Below, in pieces: positions 1 to 8,243 of a stretch of 64,000 bases of DNA. The first letter of the stretch is position 1, and every line of letters starts with the position of its first letter. A program made the position numbers and the translations under genes. This DNA comes from DASVFB01 sp963815965 (lineage in GTDB: Bacteria > Actinomycetota > Thermoleophilia > Gaiellales > Gaiellaceae), in the NCBI GenBank assembly GCA_963815965.1, contig CAWFIT010000008.1:77686-141685 (forward strand), read 5' to 3'. The notes below the pieces were generated by a model, which worked only from the letters and a program-made list of their open reading frames with translations, did not search any database and was not told the DNA's origin.

Positions 1-1257
1 GTACTCGTACGCCTCGGCCTCGAGGGTGTTCGTCAGATGCTCGACGTGGTACGAGCCGCCGAGCGGATCGATCGTGTTCACGACTCCGGTCTCATGCGCG
101 ATCACCTGCTGCGTGCGCAGCGCGATCCTCACTGCGTCCTCGGTCGGGAGCGCAAGGGCTTCGTCGAACGAGTTCGTGTGGAGCGACTGCGTGCCGCCGA
201 GCACCGCGGCGAGCGCCTCGAGCGCCGTGCGCACGATGTTCACCTCCGGCTGCTGCGCGGTCAACGAGACGCCGGCGGTCTGCGTGTGGAAGCGCATCAG
301 CCACGAGCGGGGGTTCCGCGCGCCGTAGCGCTCGCGCAGCTCGCGCGCCCAGATCCTGCGTGCCGCGCGGTACTTCGCGATCTCCTCGAAGAAGTCGAGG
401 TGCGCGTTGAAGAAGAAAGAGAGGCGCGGCGCGAAGTCGTCGACGTCCAGCCCCCGTTCGATCGCCCAGTCGACGTACGTGAAGCCGTTCGCAAGCGTGA
501 ACGCGAGTTCTTGCGACGCGTTCGAGCCCGCCTCGCGGATGTGGTAGCCGGAGATCGAGATCGGATGCCACTTCGGCATCTCCTGCGCGCAGAACTCGAT
601 CATGTCGGTGACGAGCCGCATGCTCGGCTCTGGCGGGAAGATGAACTCCTTCTGCGCGATGTACTCCTTGAGGATGTCCGTCTGGATCGTCCCGCGGAGC
701 TCGGAGCGTGCGATGCCCTGCTCCTCGGCGACGCAGATGTAGAACGCGAGCAGCATCGCCGCCGGCGAGTTGATCGTCATCGACGTCGAGACCTCGCCGA
801 GGGGGATGCCGTCGAACAGCGTCTCGGTGTCCGCCAGCGAGTCGATCGCGACGCCTTCGCGGCCGACCTCGCCGAGTGAGCGTGGCGAGTCGGAGTCGTA
901 GCCCATCAGCGTCGGCATGTCGAACGCCGTCGAAAGGCCCGTCTGGCCGTGGTCGAGCAGGTAGCGGAAGCGCTCGTTCGTCTCCTCGGCGGTGCCGAAA
1001 CCGGCGAACTGCCGCATCGTCCAGAGGCGCCCCCGGTACATCGACGGGTACACGCCCCGCGTAAATGGGTAGACGCCCGGGTAGCCGAGGTCGCGGTCGT
1101 GGTCGATCTCGACGTTGTCCGGGGAGTACAGCGGCTCGTTCTCGAGGCCCGAGATCGTCGAGAAGAGCTCGCCTTGCCGCTCGGGCGAGGCCTCGTACAG
1201 CTCCTTGCGCCAGGCTTCGGTACCGGAAAGCGAGCGCGGATCCTCAGTCGTCGCCAT
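1..1257 (-). CDS. methylmalonyl-CoA mutase-type large subunit (3' end beyond window)
   Basis: Catalytic subunit of a coenzyme-B12-dependent acyl-CoA mutase, most likely methylmalonyl-CoA mutase (methylmalonyl-CoA to succinyl-CoA, propionate and branched-chain catabolism). The 419 visible residues begin at ATG 1257 and run off the left edge, so the C-terminus is unseen. Family motifs are clear: YPFTRGVYPSMYRGRLW from about residue 63, STAFDMPTLMGYDSD near 109, TIQTDILKEYIAQ near 190, and RFHTQTAGVSLTAQQP in the last quarter. No B12-binding HxD domain is visible; it may lie beyond the edge or in a separate gene. The start overlaps the end of the adenosyltransferase gene by 14 nt, suggesting coupled translation with the enzyme that makes its cofactor. 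Isobutyryl- or ethylmalonyl-CoA mutase cannot be excluded. Confidence 0.93.
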   Translation of the reverse strand, partial: MATTEDPRSLSGTEAWRKELYEASPERQGELFSTISGLENEPLYSPDNVEIDHDRDLGYPGVYPFTRGVYPSMYRGRLWTMRQFAGFGTAEETNERFRYLLDHGQTGLSTAFDMPTLMGYDSDSPRSLGEVGREGVAIDSLADTETLFDGIPLGEVSTSMTINSPAAMLLAFYICVAEEQGIARSELRGTIQTDILKEYIAQKEFIFPPEPSMRLVTDMIEFCAQEMPKWHPISISGYHIREAGSNASQELAFTLANGFTYVDWAIERGLDVDDFAPRLSFFFNAHLDFFEEIAKYRAARRIWARELRERYGARNPRSWLMRFHTQTAGVSLTAQQPEVNIVRTALEALAAVLGGTQSLHTNSFDEALALPTEDAVRIALRTQQVIAHETGVVNTIDPLGGSYHVEHLTNTLEAEAYEY

Positions 1258-1816
1258 GCTGAGCCATTGTAGGAGCGCCTGGTTTCCAGAGGATTTCGGC
1301 CCCGCCGTTCGCGGCGCGCGCGAGGATGAAGAGGAGATCGGACAGGCGGTTGAGGTACACCGCGGCAAGCGGATTCGTGTCGTCGACGCCGAGCACTCGC
1401 CGCTCGGCACGGCGGCACACGGCGCGCACCAGGAAAAGGCGTGCCGCAAATTCGTTCCCGCCGGGAAGCACGAAGCTCTTCAGGGGCTCGAGCCGCGCGT
1501 TCGCCTCGTCGCACGCCGCTTCGAGGCGGTCGATCGACTCCTGCGTGACGCGCAGCCTGCCGTCGTCCTCGACGAAGGGAACCGAGAGGTCGGCGCCGAG
1601 GTCGAAGAGCTCGTTCTGAACGTGCTCGAGTACCGCGCCCGACTCGGCGGCGAGCGCCCACCCAAGCATGGAGTTGAGTTCGTCGACGTCGCCGATCGCC
1701 TCGACGCGCGCGTCCGTCTTGGAGATGCGCGACCCGTCGCCGAGGCTCGTCTCGCCGGCGTCGCCGGTGCGCGTGTAGATCCGCGTCAGCCGGACGGGCT
1801 CTTCACGTTTGCGCAT
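1244..1816 (-). CDS. PduO-type ATP:cob(I)alamin adenosyltransferase
   Basis: Adenosylates cob(I)alamin to coenzyme B12. The 190-residue length is normal for the PduO/MMAB family. The N-terminal ATP-binding signature TRTGDAGETSLGDGSR is followed by SKTDARVEAIGDVDELNS, and the helical core contains FVLPGGNEFAARLFLVRAVC, an RRAERRV segment, and YLNRLSDLLFILARAAN near the C-terminus. The gene sits directly upstream of and overlaps the B12-dependent mutase gene, matching the cofactor–enzyme pairing common for this family. Start ATG 1816 gives the expected short N-terminal extension. It lies 32 nt downstream of the acyl-CoA dehydrogenase stop, so all three are probably one transcript. Confidence 0.95.
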   Translation of the reverse strand: MRKREEPVRLTRIYTRTGDAGETSLGDGSRISKTDARVEAIGDVDELNSMLGWALAAESGAVLEHVQNELFDLGADLSVPFVEDDGRLRVTQESIDRLEAACDEANARLEPLKSFVLPGGNEFAARLFLVRAVCRRAERRVLGVDDTNPLAAVYLNRLSDLLFILARAANGGAEILWKPGAPTMAQHGDD

Positions 1817-1848
1817 GCACCTAGGTTACGGACGCGGCGCGGCGGCGG

Positions 1849-3018
1849 TCAGCGCGAGGCGGGTGCGGCCGCTCGCTCCGCCTGGGCGAGGATCTGCCGC
1901 GCGATCACGAGACGCTGGATCTCGCTCGTCCCCTCGTAGATCTCGGTGATCTTCGCGTCGCGGTAGTACCGCTCGACGGGGAACTCCTTCGTGTAGCCGT
2001 AGCCGCCGAGGATCTGGATCGCCTCCGCGGTCTGACGGCGCGCCATCTCGGACGCGAACAGCTTCGCCTTGGCGCCCTCCTCCGTGTGCGGCGCGCCGGT
2101 TGCCTTGAGCCACGCCGCGCGATAGACGAGCAGGCGCGCGGCGTCGATCTCGGTCGACATGTCGGCGAGCTTCCACTGGATCGCCTGGAAGTTCGCGATC
2201 CGTTGCCCGAAGGCGTGTCGCTCCTGCGCATACGAGCGCGCCACGTCGTATGCCGCCTGCGCGATGCCGAGCGCCTGCGCGGCGATCCCGATCCGGCCGC
2301 CGTCGAGTGTCGCCATCGCGACGGTGAAGCCTTTGTTCTCCTCGTGCAGGAGGCGGTCGCGGGCGACCTGCGCACCTTCGACGACGATGTCGTTCGTCGC
2401 CGAGGAGTTGAGTCCGAGCTTCTCCTCGTCGCGCGTGACGCGAACGTGGTCGGCGTCGAGGATGAAGGCGGACACGCCTCGCGCGCCGTCCGTCGACTCG
2501 TCGGTGCGCGCGAAGAGGAGGAACGTGCCCGCGTAGCGGCCGTTGGTGATCCACTGCTTCGCGCCGGTGATCGTCCAGCCGTCTTCGGTCGGCTCGGCCC
2601 TCGTCCGTAGCGAGCCGGCGTCGGAGCCCGCTTCCGACTCGGTGAGGGCGAAGGCGCCGAGCACTTCTCCGCGAGCGAGCGGCGGGACGAAGCGCGCCTT
2701 CTGCTCGTCGGTGCCGAAGACGAGGATTGGCAGGGTCGTCGCGCTCGTGTGCACGGCAACCGTCACGCCCACTCCGGCGTCGGCTCGCGACAGCTCCTCG
2801 AGGACGAGGATGTACGAGACGAAGTCGGCGCCTGCGCCGCCGTACTCCTCGGGCACGCACGCGCCCATCAACCCGAGCTCGGCAAGCTCTCCGAAGAGCT
2901 CGCGCGGGAAGAGATGCTCGCGATCCCACTCCGCCGCGTGCGGCTCGATCCGCTCGCGCGCGAAGTCGCGGGCGAGCGCCTGGATCTCCCGCTGCTCCGG
3001 CGTGAGCTCGAAGTCCAC
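1849..3018 (-). CDS. acyl-CoA dehydrogenase (short/branched-chain type)
   Basis: FAD-dependent alpha,beta-dehydrogenation of an acyl-CoA thioester in beta-oxidation, passing electrons to ETF. The 389 residues match the usual size. Seen: N-terminal helical domain (MDFELTPEQREIQALARDFA), the FAD/substrate signature FALTESEAGSDAGSLRT near 140-156, QWITNG in the middle beta domain, and the C-terminal helical domain with GGYGYTKEFPVERYYRDAKI. The catalytic base is Glu about 362 in ITEIYEGTSEIQ, the position used by short-chain (butyryl-CoA type) enzymes. It lies next to mutase, 3-hydroxybutyryl-CoA dehydrogenase and thiolase genes, consistent with short-chain or branched-chain acyl-CoA breakdown. 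Exact chain length cannot be read from sequence. Confidence 0.95.
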   Translation of the reverse strand: MDFELTPEQREIQALARDFARERIEPHAAEWDREHLFPRELFGELAELGLMGACVPEEYGGAGADFVSYILVLEELSRADAGVGVTVAVHTSATTLPILVFGTDEQKARFVPPLARGEVLGAFALTESEAGSDAGSLRTRAEPTEDGWTITGAKQWITNGRYAGTFLLFARTDESTDGARGVSAFILDADHVRVTRDEEKLGLNSSATNDIVVEGAQVARDRLLHEENKGFTVAMATLDGGRIGIAAQALGIAQAAYDVARSYAQERHAFGQRIANFQAIQWKLADMSTEIDAARLLVYRAAWLKATGAPHTEEGAKAKLFASEMARRQTAEAIQILGGYGYTKEFPVERYYRDAKITEIYEGTSEIQRLVIARQILAQAERAAAPASR

Positions 3019-3040
3019 GCGGGGAGTCTAGTTTTCGGGA

Positions 3041-4093
3041 CTACGCAACTTCTGAGCGGATCTCGCGCAGCGCGACATCGCGCTCGCGGAATGCGTCGAC
3101 AACCTCCGGGTCGAACTGCTTCCCGGACTGGTCGGCAATCTCGTCCACGGCGTACGACCACGGTTGCTGCCTGCGGTACGGCCGATCGCTCGTGATCGCG
3201 TCCAGCGCATCCGCGACCGCGAACACGCGCGCGCCGAGCGGGATCTGGTCGCCGACGAGGCCGTCCGGGTACCCGTCTCCGTCCCAGCGCTCGTGGTGCG
3301 AGCGAATGACCGACAGGCATTCAGGGCTCATGAAGGAGACTCCCTCGAGCATCTGCTCGCCGAGCACAGTGTGCGTCTCGATCAGACGGCGCTCGGCAAC
3401 CGACAGTGGCGCGGGCTTCTGGAGCACCTGGTCAGGAATCCCGATCTTGCCGAGGTCGTGCAGCAGGAAGCCGTACTCGATGCTCGGGTCGTTCAGCAGC
3501 TCGGGCGCGCACACACCTGCGAGCTCGACGGCGTAAAGCTGTACGCGCTGCGAATGGGCACGCGTGCCCGTGTCTTTCGACTCGAGCGCGCCTGCGAGCG
3601 CGGCGACGGTGTCGTGATACGCGGCGTTGAGCAGCGACCGCTGCTGGCGCTCGATCTCGAGAAGGTGACGGAGGTCGCTCGCGTACAGCAGGAGCTGCTC
3701 CTCCGAGTCGACGCTTCGCGGGGGCCGGAGCGGCACGCCGTTCATTCCGCCGGCGAGGCGCTCGACGACCGACAGCAGCTCGAGCGGGCTGAAGGGCTTC
3801 TTGATCAGTGCGTCGGCGCGCGAGCCGTGAAGATCCGCAAGCTCGGAGCCGGTGAGGAGGACGATCGGAATGTCGCGCGTCTGCGGCGCACTCCGGAGCG
3901 CTCGCGTGTACTCGAGCCCGTCGATCCCCGGCATGAGAACGTCGAGCACGATCACGTCCGGCTTGCAGGCGGAGATGCGTCGAGCGGCCATCGCCGCGCT
4001 GTCGGCCTCGTCGAGCTCGAGGTCGAAGATCTCGAACGTGGTGCGGAGTAGTTCCCTTAGGCCTGGGTCGTCATCGACCAACAGCAAACGCAT
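3041..4093 (-). CDS. response regulator with HD-GYP c-di-GMP phosphodiesterase domain
   Basis: Two-domain cytoplasmic signalling protein of 350 residues. The N-terminal REC domain has the acidic pair in LLLVDDDPG (6-9), phospho-acceptor Asp51 in VIVLDVLMPG and the conserved Lys in LIKKPFSPLELL near 100. The C-terminal HD-GYP domain has HDLGKIGIPD and HHERWDGDGYPDGL, so the c-di-GMP hydrolysing residues are present. Start ATG 4093 is chosen because a strong GGGGGTGA ribosome site lies just upstream and the REC domain begins at once. The same reading frame stays open upstream through the antisense of the neighbouring gene, which I treat as chance. No partner histidine kinase is next to it; diguanylate cyclase 44411-46078 is one possible antagonist. 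Confidence 0.93.
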   Translation of the reverse strand: MRLLLVDDDPGLRELLRTTFEIFDLELDEADSAAMAARRISACKPDVIVLDVLMPGIDGLEYTRALRSAPQTRDIPIVLLTGSELADLHGSRADALIKKPFSPLELLSVVERLAGGMNGVPLRPPRSVDSEEQLLLYASDLRHLLEIERQQRSLLNAAYHDTVAALAGALESKDTGTRAHSQRVQLYAVELAGVCAPELLNDPSIEYGFLLHDLGKIGIPDQVLQKPAPLSVAERRLIETHTVLGEQMLEGVSFMSPECLSVIRSHHERWDGDGYPDGLVGDQIPLGARVFAVADALDAITSDRPYRRQQPWSYAVDEIADQSGKQFDPEVVDAFRERDVALREIRSEVA

Positions 4094-4167
4094 GCGGCAT
4101 TCACCCCCTTTGTGTTGTCTGCTCTTCGCCGGGACTCTCGTCAATCCCCCGGACGGGGGAGGTTGCC

Positions 4168-4998
4168 TCAGTAAGCGTAGAAGCCGCGGCCGCTCTTCCG
4201 CCCGAGCCTCCCGGCCTGCACGTACTGGCGGAGCAGCGGGCACGGCGCGTACTTGGGGTCGCCGAGGCCTTGGTGGAGGACATCCATGATCGAGACGCAC
4301 GTGTCGAGACCGATCAGGTCTGCGAGCGCGAGCGGGCCCATCGGGTGCGCAAAGCCGAGCCGCGCGATCGTGTCGATCGCCTCCGCTTCCGCGACTCCCT
4401 CCATCAGCGCGTACGCGGCCTCGTTGATGAACGGCATCAGGATCCGGTTCGAGACGAACCCGGGAAAATCGCGCGCCTCCGCCGGCTCCTTGCCGAGGTC
4501 GCGCGCGAGCTGGACGATCGCGGCCGCGGTTTCGTCGGAGGTCTGCACGGCGCGGATCACCTCGACGAGCTTGAGCACCGGAACGGGGTTGAAGAAGTGC
4601 ATCCCGATGACGCGCTCGGGCCGTTGCGTGACTGCGGCGAGCGACGTGATCGGGATCGACGACGTGTTCGAGGCGAGAATCGCACTCGCAGGCAGCACGC
4701 TGTCGGCGCGGCGAAAGACTTCCTCCTTCGTCTGAGCGTCCTCGACGACGGCCTCGATCAGCAGGTCGGCCTGGACGAGGTCTTCGGCCGGCGTGACGCG
4801 CGCGAGCACCACGTCGGCCGAGGCGCCGCCTTTCTCGGCGAGCCGCTCGAGGCTCTTGCGCATCGCGGTGAGACCGCGCTCGATCGCGCCGGGAAAGGGA
4901 TCGTGCAGCGAAACGCGTCGGCCGGACGCGGCGACGACCTGCGCGATCCCGCCGCCCATCTGCCCCGCGCCGACGACGAGGACGTGCTCGAACTCCAC
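4168..4998 (-). CDS. 3-hydroxybutyryl-CoA dehydrogenase
   Basis: NAD(P)-dependent interconversion of 3-hydroxyacyl-CoA and acetoacetyl-CoA, cytoplasmic. The 276 residues are typical of the short Hbd/PaaH form. Seen: Rossmann motif VVGAGQMGGGIAQ (8-20), SNTSSIPI (110-117), the catalytic His about 134 in GMHFFNPVP, and the C-terminal dimer domain ending GRKSGRGFYAY. The start is GTG 4998. It probably works with the thiolase at 7039-8196 and acyl-CoA dehydrogenase at 1849-3018; no enoyl-CoA hydratase is in the window. It is followed after 74 nt by the REC/HD-GYP gene. Confidence 0.95.
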   Translation of the reverse strand: MEFEHVLVVGAGQMGGGIAQVVAASGRRVSLHDPFPGAIERGLTAMRKSLERLAEKGGASADVVLARVTPAEDLVQADLLIEAVVEDAQTKEEVFRRADSVLPASAILASNTSSIPITSLAAVTQRPERVIGMHFFNPVPVLKLVEVIRAVQTSDETAAAIVQLARDLGKEPAEARDFPGFVSNRILMPFINEAAYALMEGVAEAEAIDTIARLGFAHPMGPLALADLIGLDTCVSIMDVLHQGLGDPKYAPCPLLRQYVQAGRLGRKSGRGFYAY

Positions 4999-5007
4999 GC
5001 GCGGAGG

Positions 5008-5950
5008 CTACAACGCGGCCGGCAATGCCTCCTTCGGTCGGCGTCGCCGGACTCAGCACGGCGAGAGCGAGCGCGAGCACGGCCGTGGCGGTTGCGAGCG
5101 GCCAGCGCCACTCGAAGTTGCCGTCGTGCGCCACGCGGGTGAGACGCCAACTGGCGGTGTTCATCGCCATCCACGTCCGGCCGCCCTTCAGACGCAGCGC
5201 GAGCAACCTCCCGCCGTCGGCAAGCCTGAGCCTCGCGGTCCCGAGCGCAGTCTGGTCGCCGCGCCAGGGAAGCCCGATGCAGTGCGCGCTGCCGTTCACC
5301 GTGTCGAGCGCGTGGACGAACGGGTAGCCACCGGGACGCGAGTACAGCGTGTACACCCAGCGCCCGTCACCACTCGTCGCACGGGTGAGCGCTGAACCTT
5401 CCATCACCCAGTCGAGCTGCGTCTTGTCTGCGATGCGGCCCGGACGAAGAACGTGGTTTCGCAGGTCGTACGCACGCACGACGTAGCGGTTCACGTAGTT
5501 CACGTCAACGTGCTCGGTCAGGTAGAGGGTCGACGCGTCCGGGGAAAGCGCGTCGTAGGCAAAGTCGCCGTCGAGGGTGATCCGGTCGACGACGCGCATC
5601 CTGCGCGTGTCGAGGATCGCGAACCTGGACGGCGATCCGGCGAACGACATGCCGACGACGAGGCGCTTGCCGTCGCGGGAAAGCCCCTCGCCGCCGGTCG
5701 GCGAGTACGTCGGCGCCGGAATGCCCCACGAACCGGCGAGGTCGGCCCACGTAATCACGGAGCCGCCGCGGACGCTCACGCGCTCGATCGCGGTGCGGTT
5801 ACCGATCGGAACGGCGACGTAGCGCGTCTTGCCGTCGTGCGCGAGCACGCCGAGCCCGCCCTCCGAGACGTAGCTCGGGCCGGCGGCGAGTGCGGCGGAT
5901 CCGGAAGCGAGAAAGACGAGAGCTGCAAAAGCTGCAACGAGACGGTGCAC
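5008..5950 (-). CDS. secreted beta-propeller-like protein with C-terminal membrane anchor (3' end uncertain)
   Basis: Function not recognised. ATG 5950 opens a signal peptide (MHRLVAAFAALVFLASGSAALA) followed by repeated strand-rich segments with the flavour of WD40/YVTN propellers, for example GEGLSRDGKRLVVGMSFAG, DALSPDASTLYLTEHV and TSGDGRWVYTLYSRPG. Near residue 295 there is a hydrophobic segment ending LALALAVLSPATP that could anchor the C-terminus, so the protein is probably extracytoplasmic. The frame then fails to stop and stays open into the antisense of 4168-4998. A TAG at 5008-5010 lies one frame away, just where a stop is expected, so I end the gene there and suspect a single-base indel. 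Confidence 0.6.
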
Positions 5951-6033
5951 GGCGATCCCCTCCTGGTTTCGCGGACATCGCTACTACGCCCACCGAAGCG
6001 TCAAGGGTCCCTCGAGCCTCGTTGCTGTTTCGG

Positions 6034-6963
6034 TTACGGCAGCGTCGGGCCGTCGGGCCGGACGGGCTCCCAGGCCAGGGGGTCGTCCTCGAGATCGGTG
6101 ATGCCGGCGGTGTGGAGAGCGCCGGAGACCAGCGTCCGGCGGTGTGCGGCGTACGTCAGGACGTGGGCGACCATCCCCCCGTAGGTGAAGAACCACGGAG
6201 TCCCGGTCGTCGTGTCGACGAACGTGTCGTCGAGGCCGCCTCGGTCACACGCATCTCGAACGTGACCAAGGAACACGGGGCCGCACTCGGCCAGCCGTGA
6301 CTGCATCGAGTCGACGCTTTCGGCGTTCTCGACGCCGAAGTCGTATGGACGGTTCGCCACGGCCTGGTTCCACATGTCCATCTGGCCGACGAGCCGGGAG
6401 AGCAGCGAGCGCGCCGTCGGGTTCTCGTCGATGCCCTCGACGGAGATCTCGATCGGCGTGTCGAGTTGAGGATCATTCAGGCGGCGCGCGCGGTCGATCA
6501 TCTGACCAACGAGCCAGATGTGGTGTTCGGTCATGGTCACGACGAGATCCATCGAGGTCACCTCTTTTCTCGCGGGCAGCCGGAGGCCGCCGGGCGGGTG
6601 GAAGTGCACGCGGTTCGGTGCAGGCAGGTACATCACCCCCGGGTTCGTACGCCAAGCGGACGGCGCAACGCCATACTCGCGGCGGAACGCACGTGTGAAG
6701 GCTTCGTGCGAGGCGTAGCCCGCTTCGACGGCAACGTCGAGGATCCCGAGCTTGCCTTCGAGCAGGCGAAAGGCCGCCCGCTCGAGCAGGATCCGTCGCC
6801 GGAGCCGGCCCGGAGCCTCGCCCGCCGCCGCGCTCACGACTCGATCGAGCTGTGACCGCGACACGTGTAGTCGAGCGGCCAGCTCGCCGGCTCGAGCAGG
6901 CTCATCGAGGCTCGACTCGACGACGTCGATGAAGCCTGCGAACGCGTCCGCTTGGGTGCTCAC
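6034..6963 (-). CDS. AraC-type HTH protein fused to a DinB-like domain
   Basis: A 309-residue putative regulator. Residues 1-105 form an AraC/XylS-type double helix-turn-helix: LAARLHVSRSQLDRVV (first helix pair) and LDVAVEAGYASHEAFTRAFR followed by EYGVAPSAWR (second). After a proline-rich linker, residues about 135-300 look like a DinB/maleylpyruvate-isomerase-type four-helix bundle: MTEHHIWLVGQMIDRARR, LVGQMDMWNQAVANR, HVLTYAAHRRTLVSGAL. The His residues in the first and last of these could bind a metal. This suggests a sensor fused to a DNA-binding domain. The thiolase gene lies 75 nt upstream on the same strand. The ligand is unknown. Confidence 0.8.
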   Translation of the reverse strand: MSTQADAFAGFIDVVESSLDEPARAGELAARLHVSRSQLDRVVSAAAGEAPGRLRRRILLERAAFRLLEGKLGILDVAVEAGYASHEAFTRAFRREYGVAPSAWRTNPGVMYLPAPNRVHFHPPGGLRLPARKEVTSMDLVVTMTEHHIWLVGQMIDRARRLNDPQLDTPIEISVEGIDENPTARSLLSRLVGQMDMWNQAVANRPYDFGVENAESVDSMQSRLAECGPVFLGHVRDACDRGGLDDTFVDTTTGTPWFFTYGGMVAHVLTYAAHRRTLVSGALHTAGITDLEDDPLAWEPVRPDGPTLP

Positions 6964-7038
6964 CCGTCGATCTTGCCGCCCATCGAATCGAGGCGCTTGA
7001 TCGTTTTCCTCGTCCTTCGACGAGCGCTGCTGCGACGT

Positions 7039-8196
7039 TCAGACTTCGAGCAGGAGCGCGTCGCCCTGGCCGCCGCCGGAGCAGATCGCGGCCAGGCCGA
7101 GACCGCCGCCGTTGCGGCGCAGCTCGTGCACCATCGTTCCGACGATCCGGCCGCCGCTCGCGCCGATCGGATGACCGAGCGCGACGGCGCCGCCGTTCAC
7201 GTTCACGATCGCCTCGTCGGCGCCGAGCATGCGCGTCGAGTTGAGCGCGACCGACGAGAACGCCTCGTTGATCTCGACGCGCTCGACCTCGCTCATCGAC
7301 TTGTTCGCCTTCTCCAGCGCGCGGTGACCGGCGCGCGCAGGCGTGCGCGCCAGGTAAGCGAAGTCGTCCGCGACGTACGCCTGCGACAGGATCGTGGCGA
7401 GGATCTCCAGACCGCGCCGCTTGGCGAACTCCTCCGACGTGACGATCACGCACGACGCGCCGTCGTTGACGCCGGGCGCGTTTCCGGCGGTCGTCGTTCC
7501 CTCTGGGTCGAAGACCGGCTTCAGCTCCGCGAGCTTCTCGAGCGTCGTGTCGCGGCGGATGCCCTCGTCGTCGGTCACGTCGTCCACGGGAACGATCTCG
7601 TCGGCCAAGCGCCCGGCGTCCTGAGCCGCCGCCGCACGCTGGTGCGAACGGACGGCCCACTCGTCCTGCTCCTCGCGCGAGATGCCCAGCTCGCGCGCGA
7701 CCTTCGAGTTCTGCTGCACCATGTGCAGCTCGTCGAACGTCGACGTGAGCCCATCGAAGACCATCGAGTCGATCAGCTCGCCGTTGCCGAGCCGGTAGCC
7801 GAAGCGGGCCTTCTTGAGAAGGTAGGGCGCATTCGTCATCGACTCCATGCCGCCGGTGACGATGCACTCGTGCTCGCCGGCACGGATCATCGCGTCGGCG
7901 ATCTCGATCGCGCGGATCGAGGACGCGCAGACCTTGTTGATCGTGTCCGCCGGCGTCTCGACGGGAAGTCCCGCGCCGACCGCAGCCTGCCGCGCAGGCG
8001 CCTGGCCCGCGCCGGCCTGGAGCACCTGGCCCATGATCACGTACTCGGGCTCGTTCGGCTCGAGGCCGATCCGCTCGAGCGCGGCCTTGATCACGACCGC
8101 TCCGAGCTGCGTCGCCTCGTACTTCGCGAGCCCGCCGCCGAGTCGTCCGAACGGCGTGCGGACAGCTGCGACGATGACTGAACGGGTCTCGTTCAC
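7039..8196 (-). CDS. acetyl-CoA C-acetyltransferase (thiolase)
   Basis: Condenses two acetyl-CoA or cleaves 3-ketoacyl-CoA, cytoplasmic. The 385 residues match the thiolase II family. The nucleophilic Cys90 lies in TINKVCASS. The C-terminal half has VNVNGGAVALGHPIGASGGR with the catalytic His, and AAICSGGGQGDA with the second catalytic Cys. NDGASCVIV and EINEAFSSVAL are further family motifs. With the 3-hydroxybutyryl-CoA dehydrogenase at 4168-4998 it covers two of the four short-chain beta-oxidation steps. It is divergent from the cyclase gene at 8244, with only 47 nt between them. Confidence 0.96.
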   Translation of the reverse strand: MNETRSVIVAAVRTPFGRLGGGLAKYEATQLGAVVIKAALERIGLEPNEPEYVIMGQVLQAGAGQAPARQAAVGAGLPVETPADTINKVCASSIRAIEIADAMIRAGEHECIVTGGMESMTNAPYLLKKARFGYRLGNGELIDSMVFDGLTSTFDELHMVQQNSKVARELGISREEQDEWAVRSHQRAAAAQDAGRLADEIVPVDDVTDDEGIRRDTTLEKLAELKPVFDPEGTTTAGNAPGVNDGASCVIVTSEEFAKRRGLEILATILSQAYVADDFAYLARTPARAGHRALEKANKSMSEVERVEINEAFSSVALNSTRMLGADEAIVNVNGGAVALGHPIGASGGRIVGTMVHELRRNGGGLGLAAICSGGGQGDALLLEV

Positions 8197-8243
8197 CGGT
8201 CCAGCCTAGCGCCGGCGTGCCGTGTACCTGAGAGAGTTCGAGC

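Noticed and set aside
1258..1300. Cobalamin riboswitch before the B12-dependent mutase
   Set aside because: The mutase overlaps the adenosyltransferase gene and no B12-box-like sequence is seen upstream of the operon in the visible intergenic gaps.
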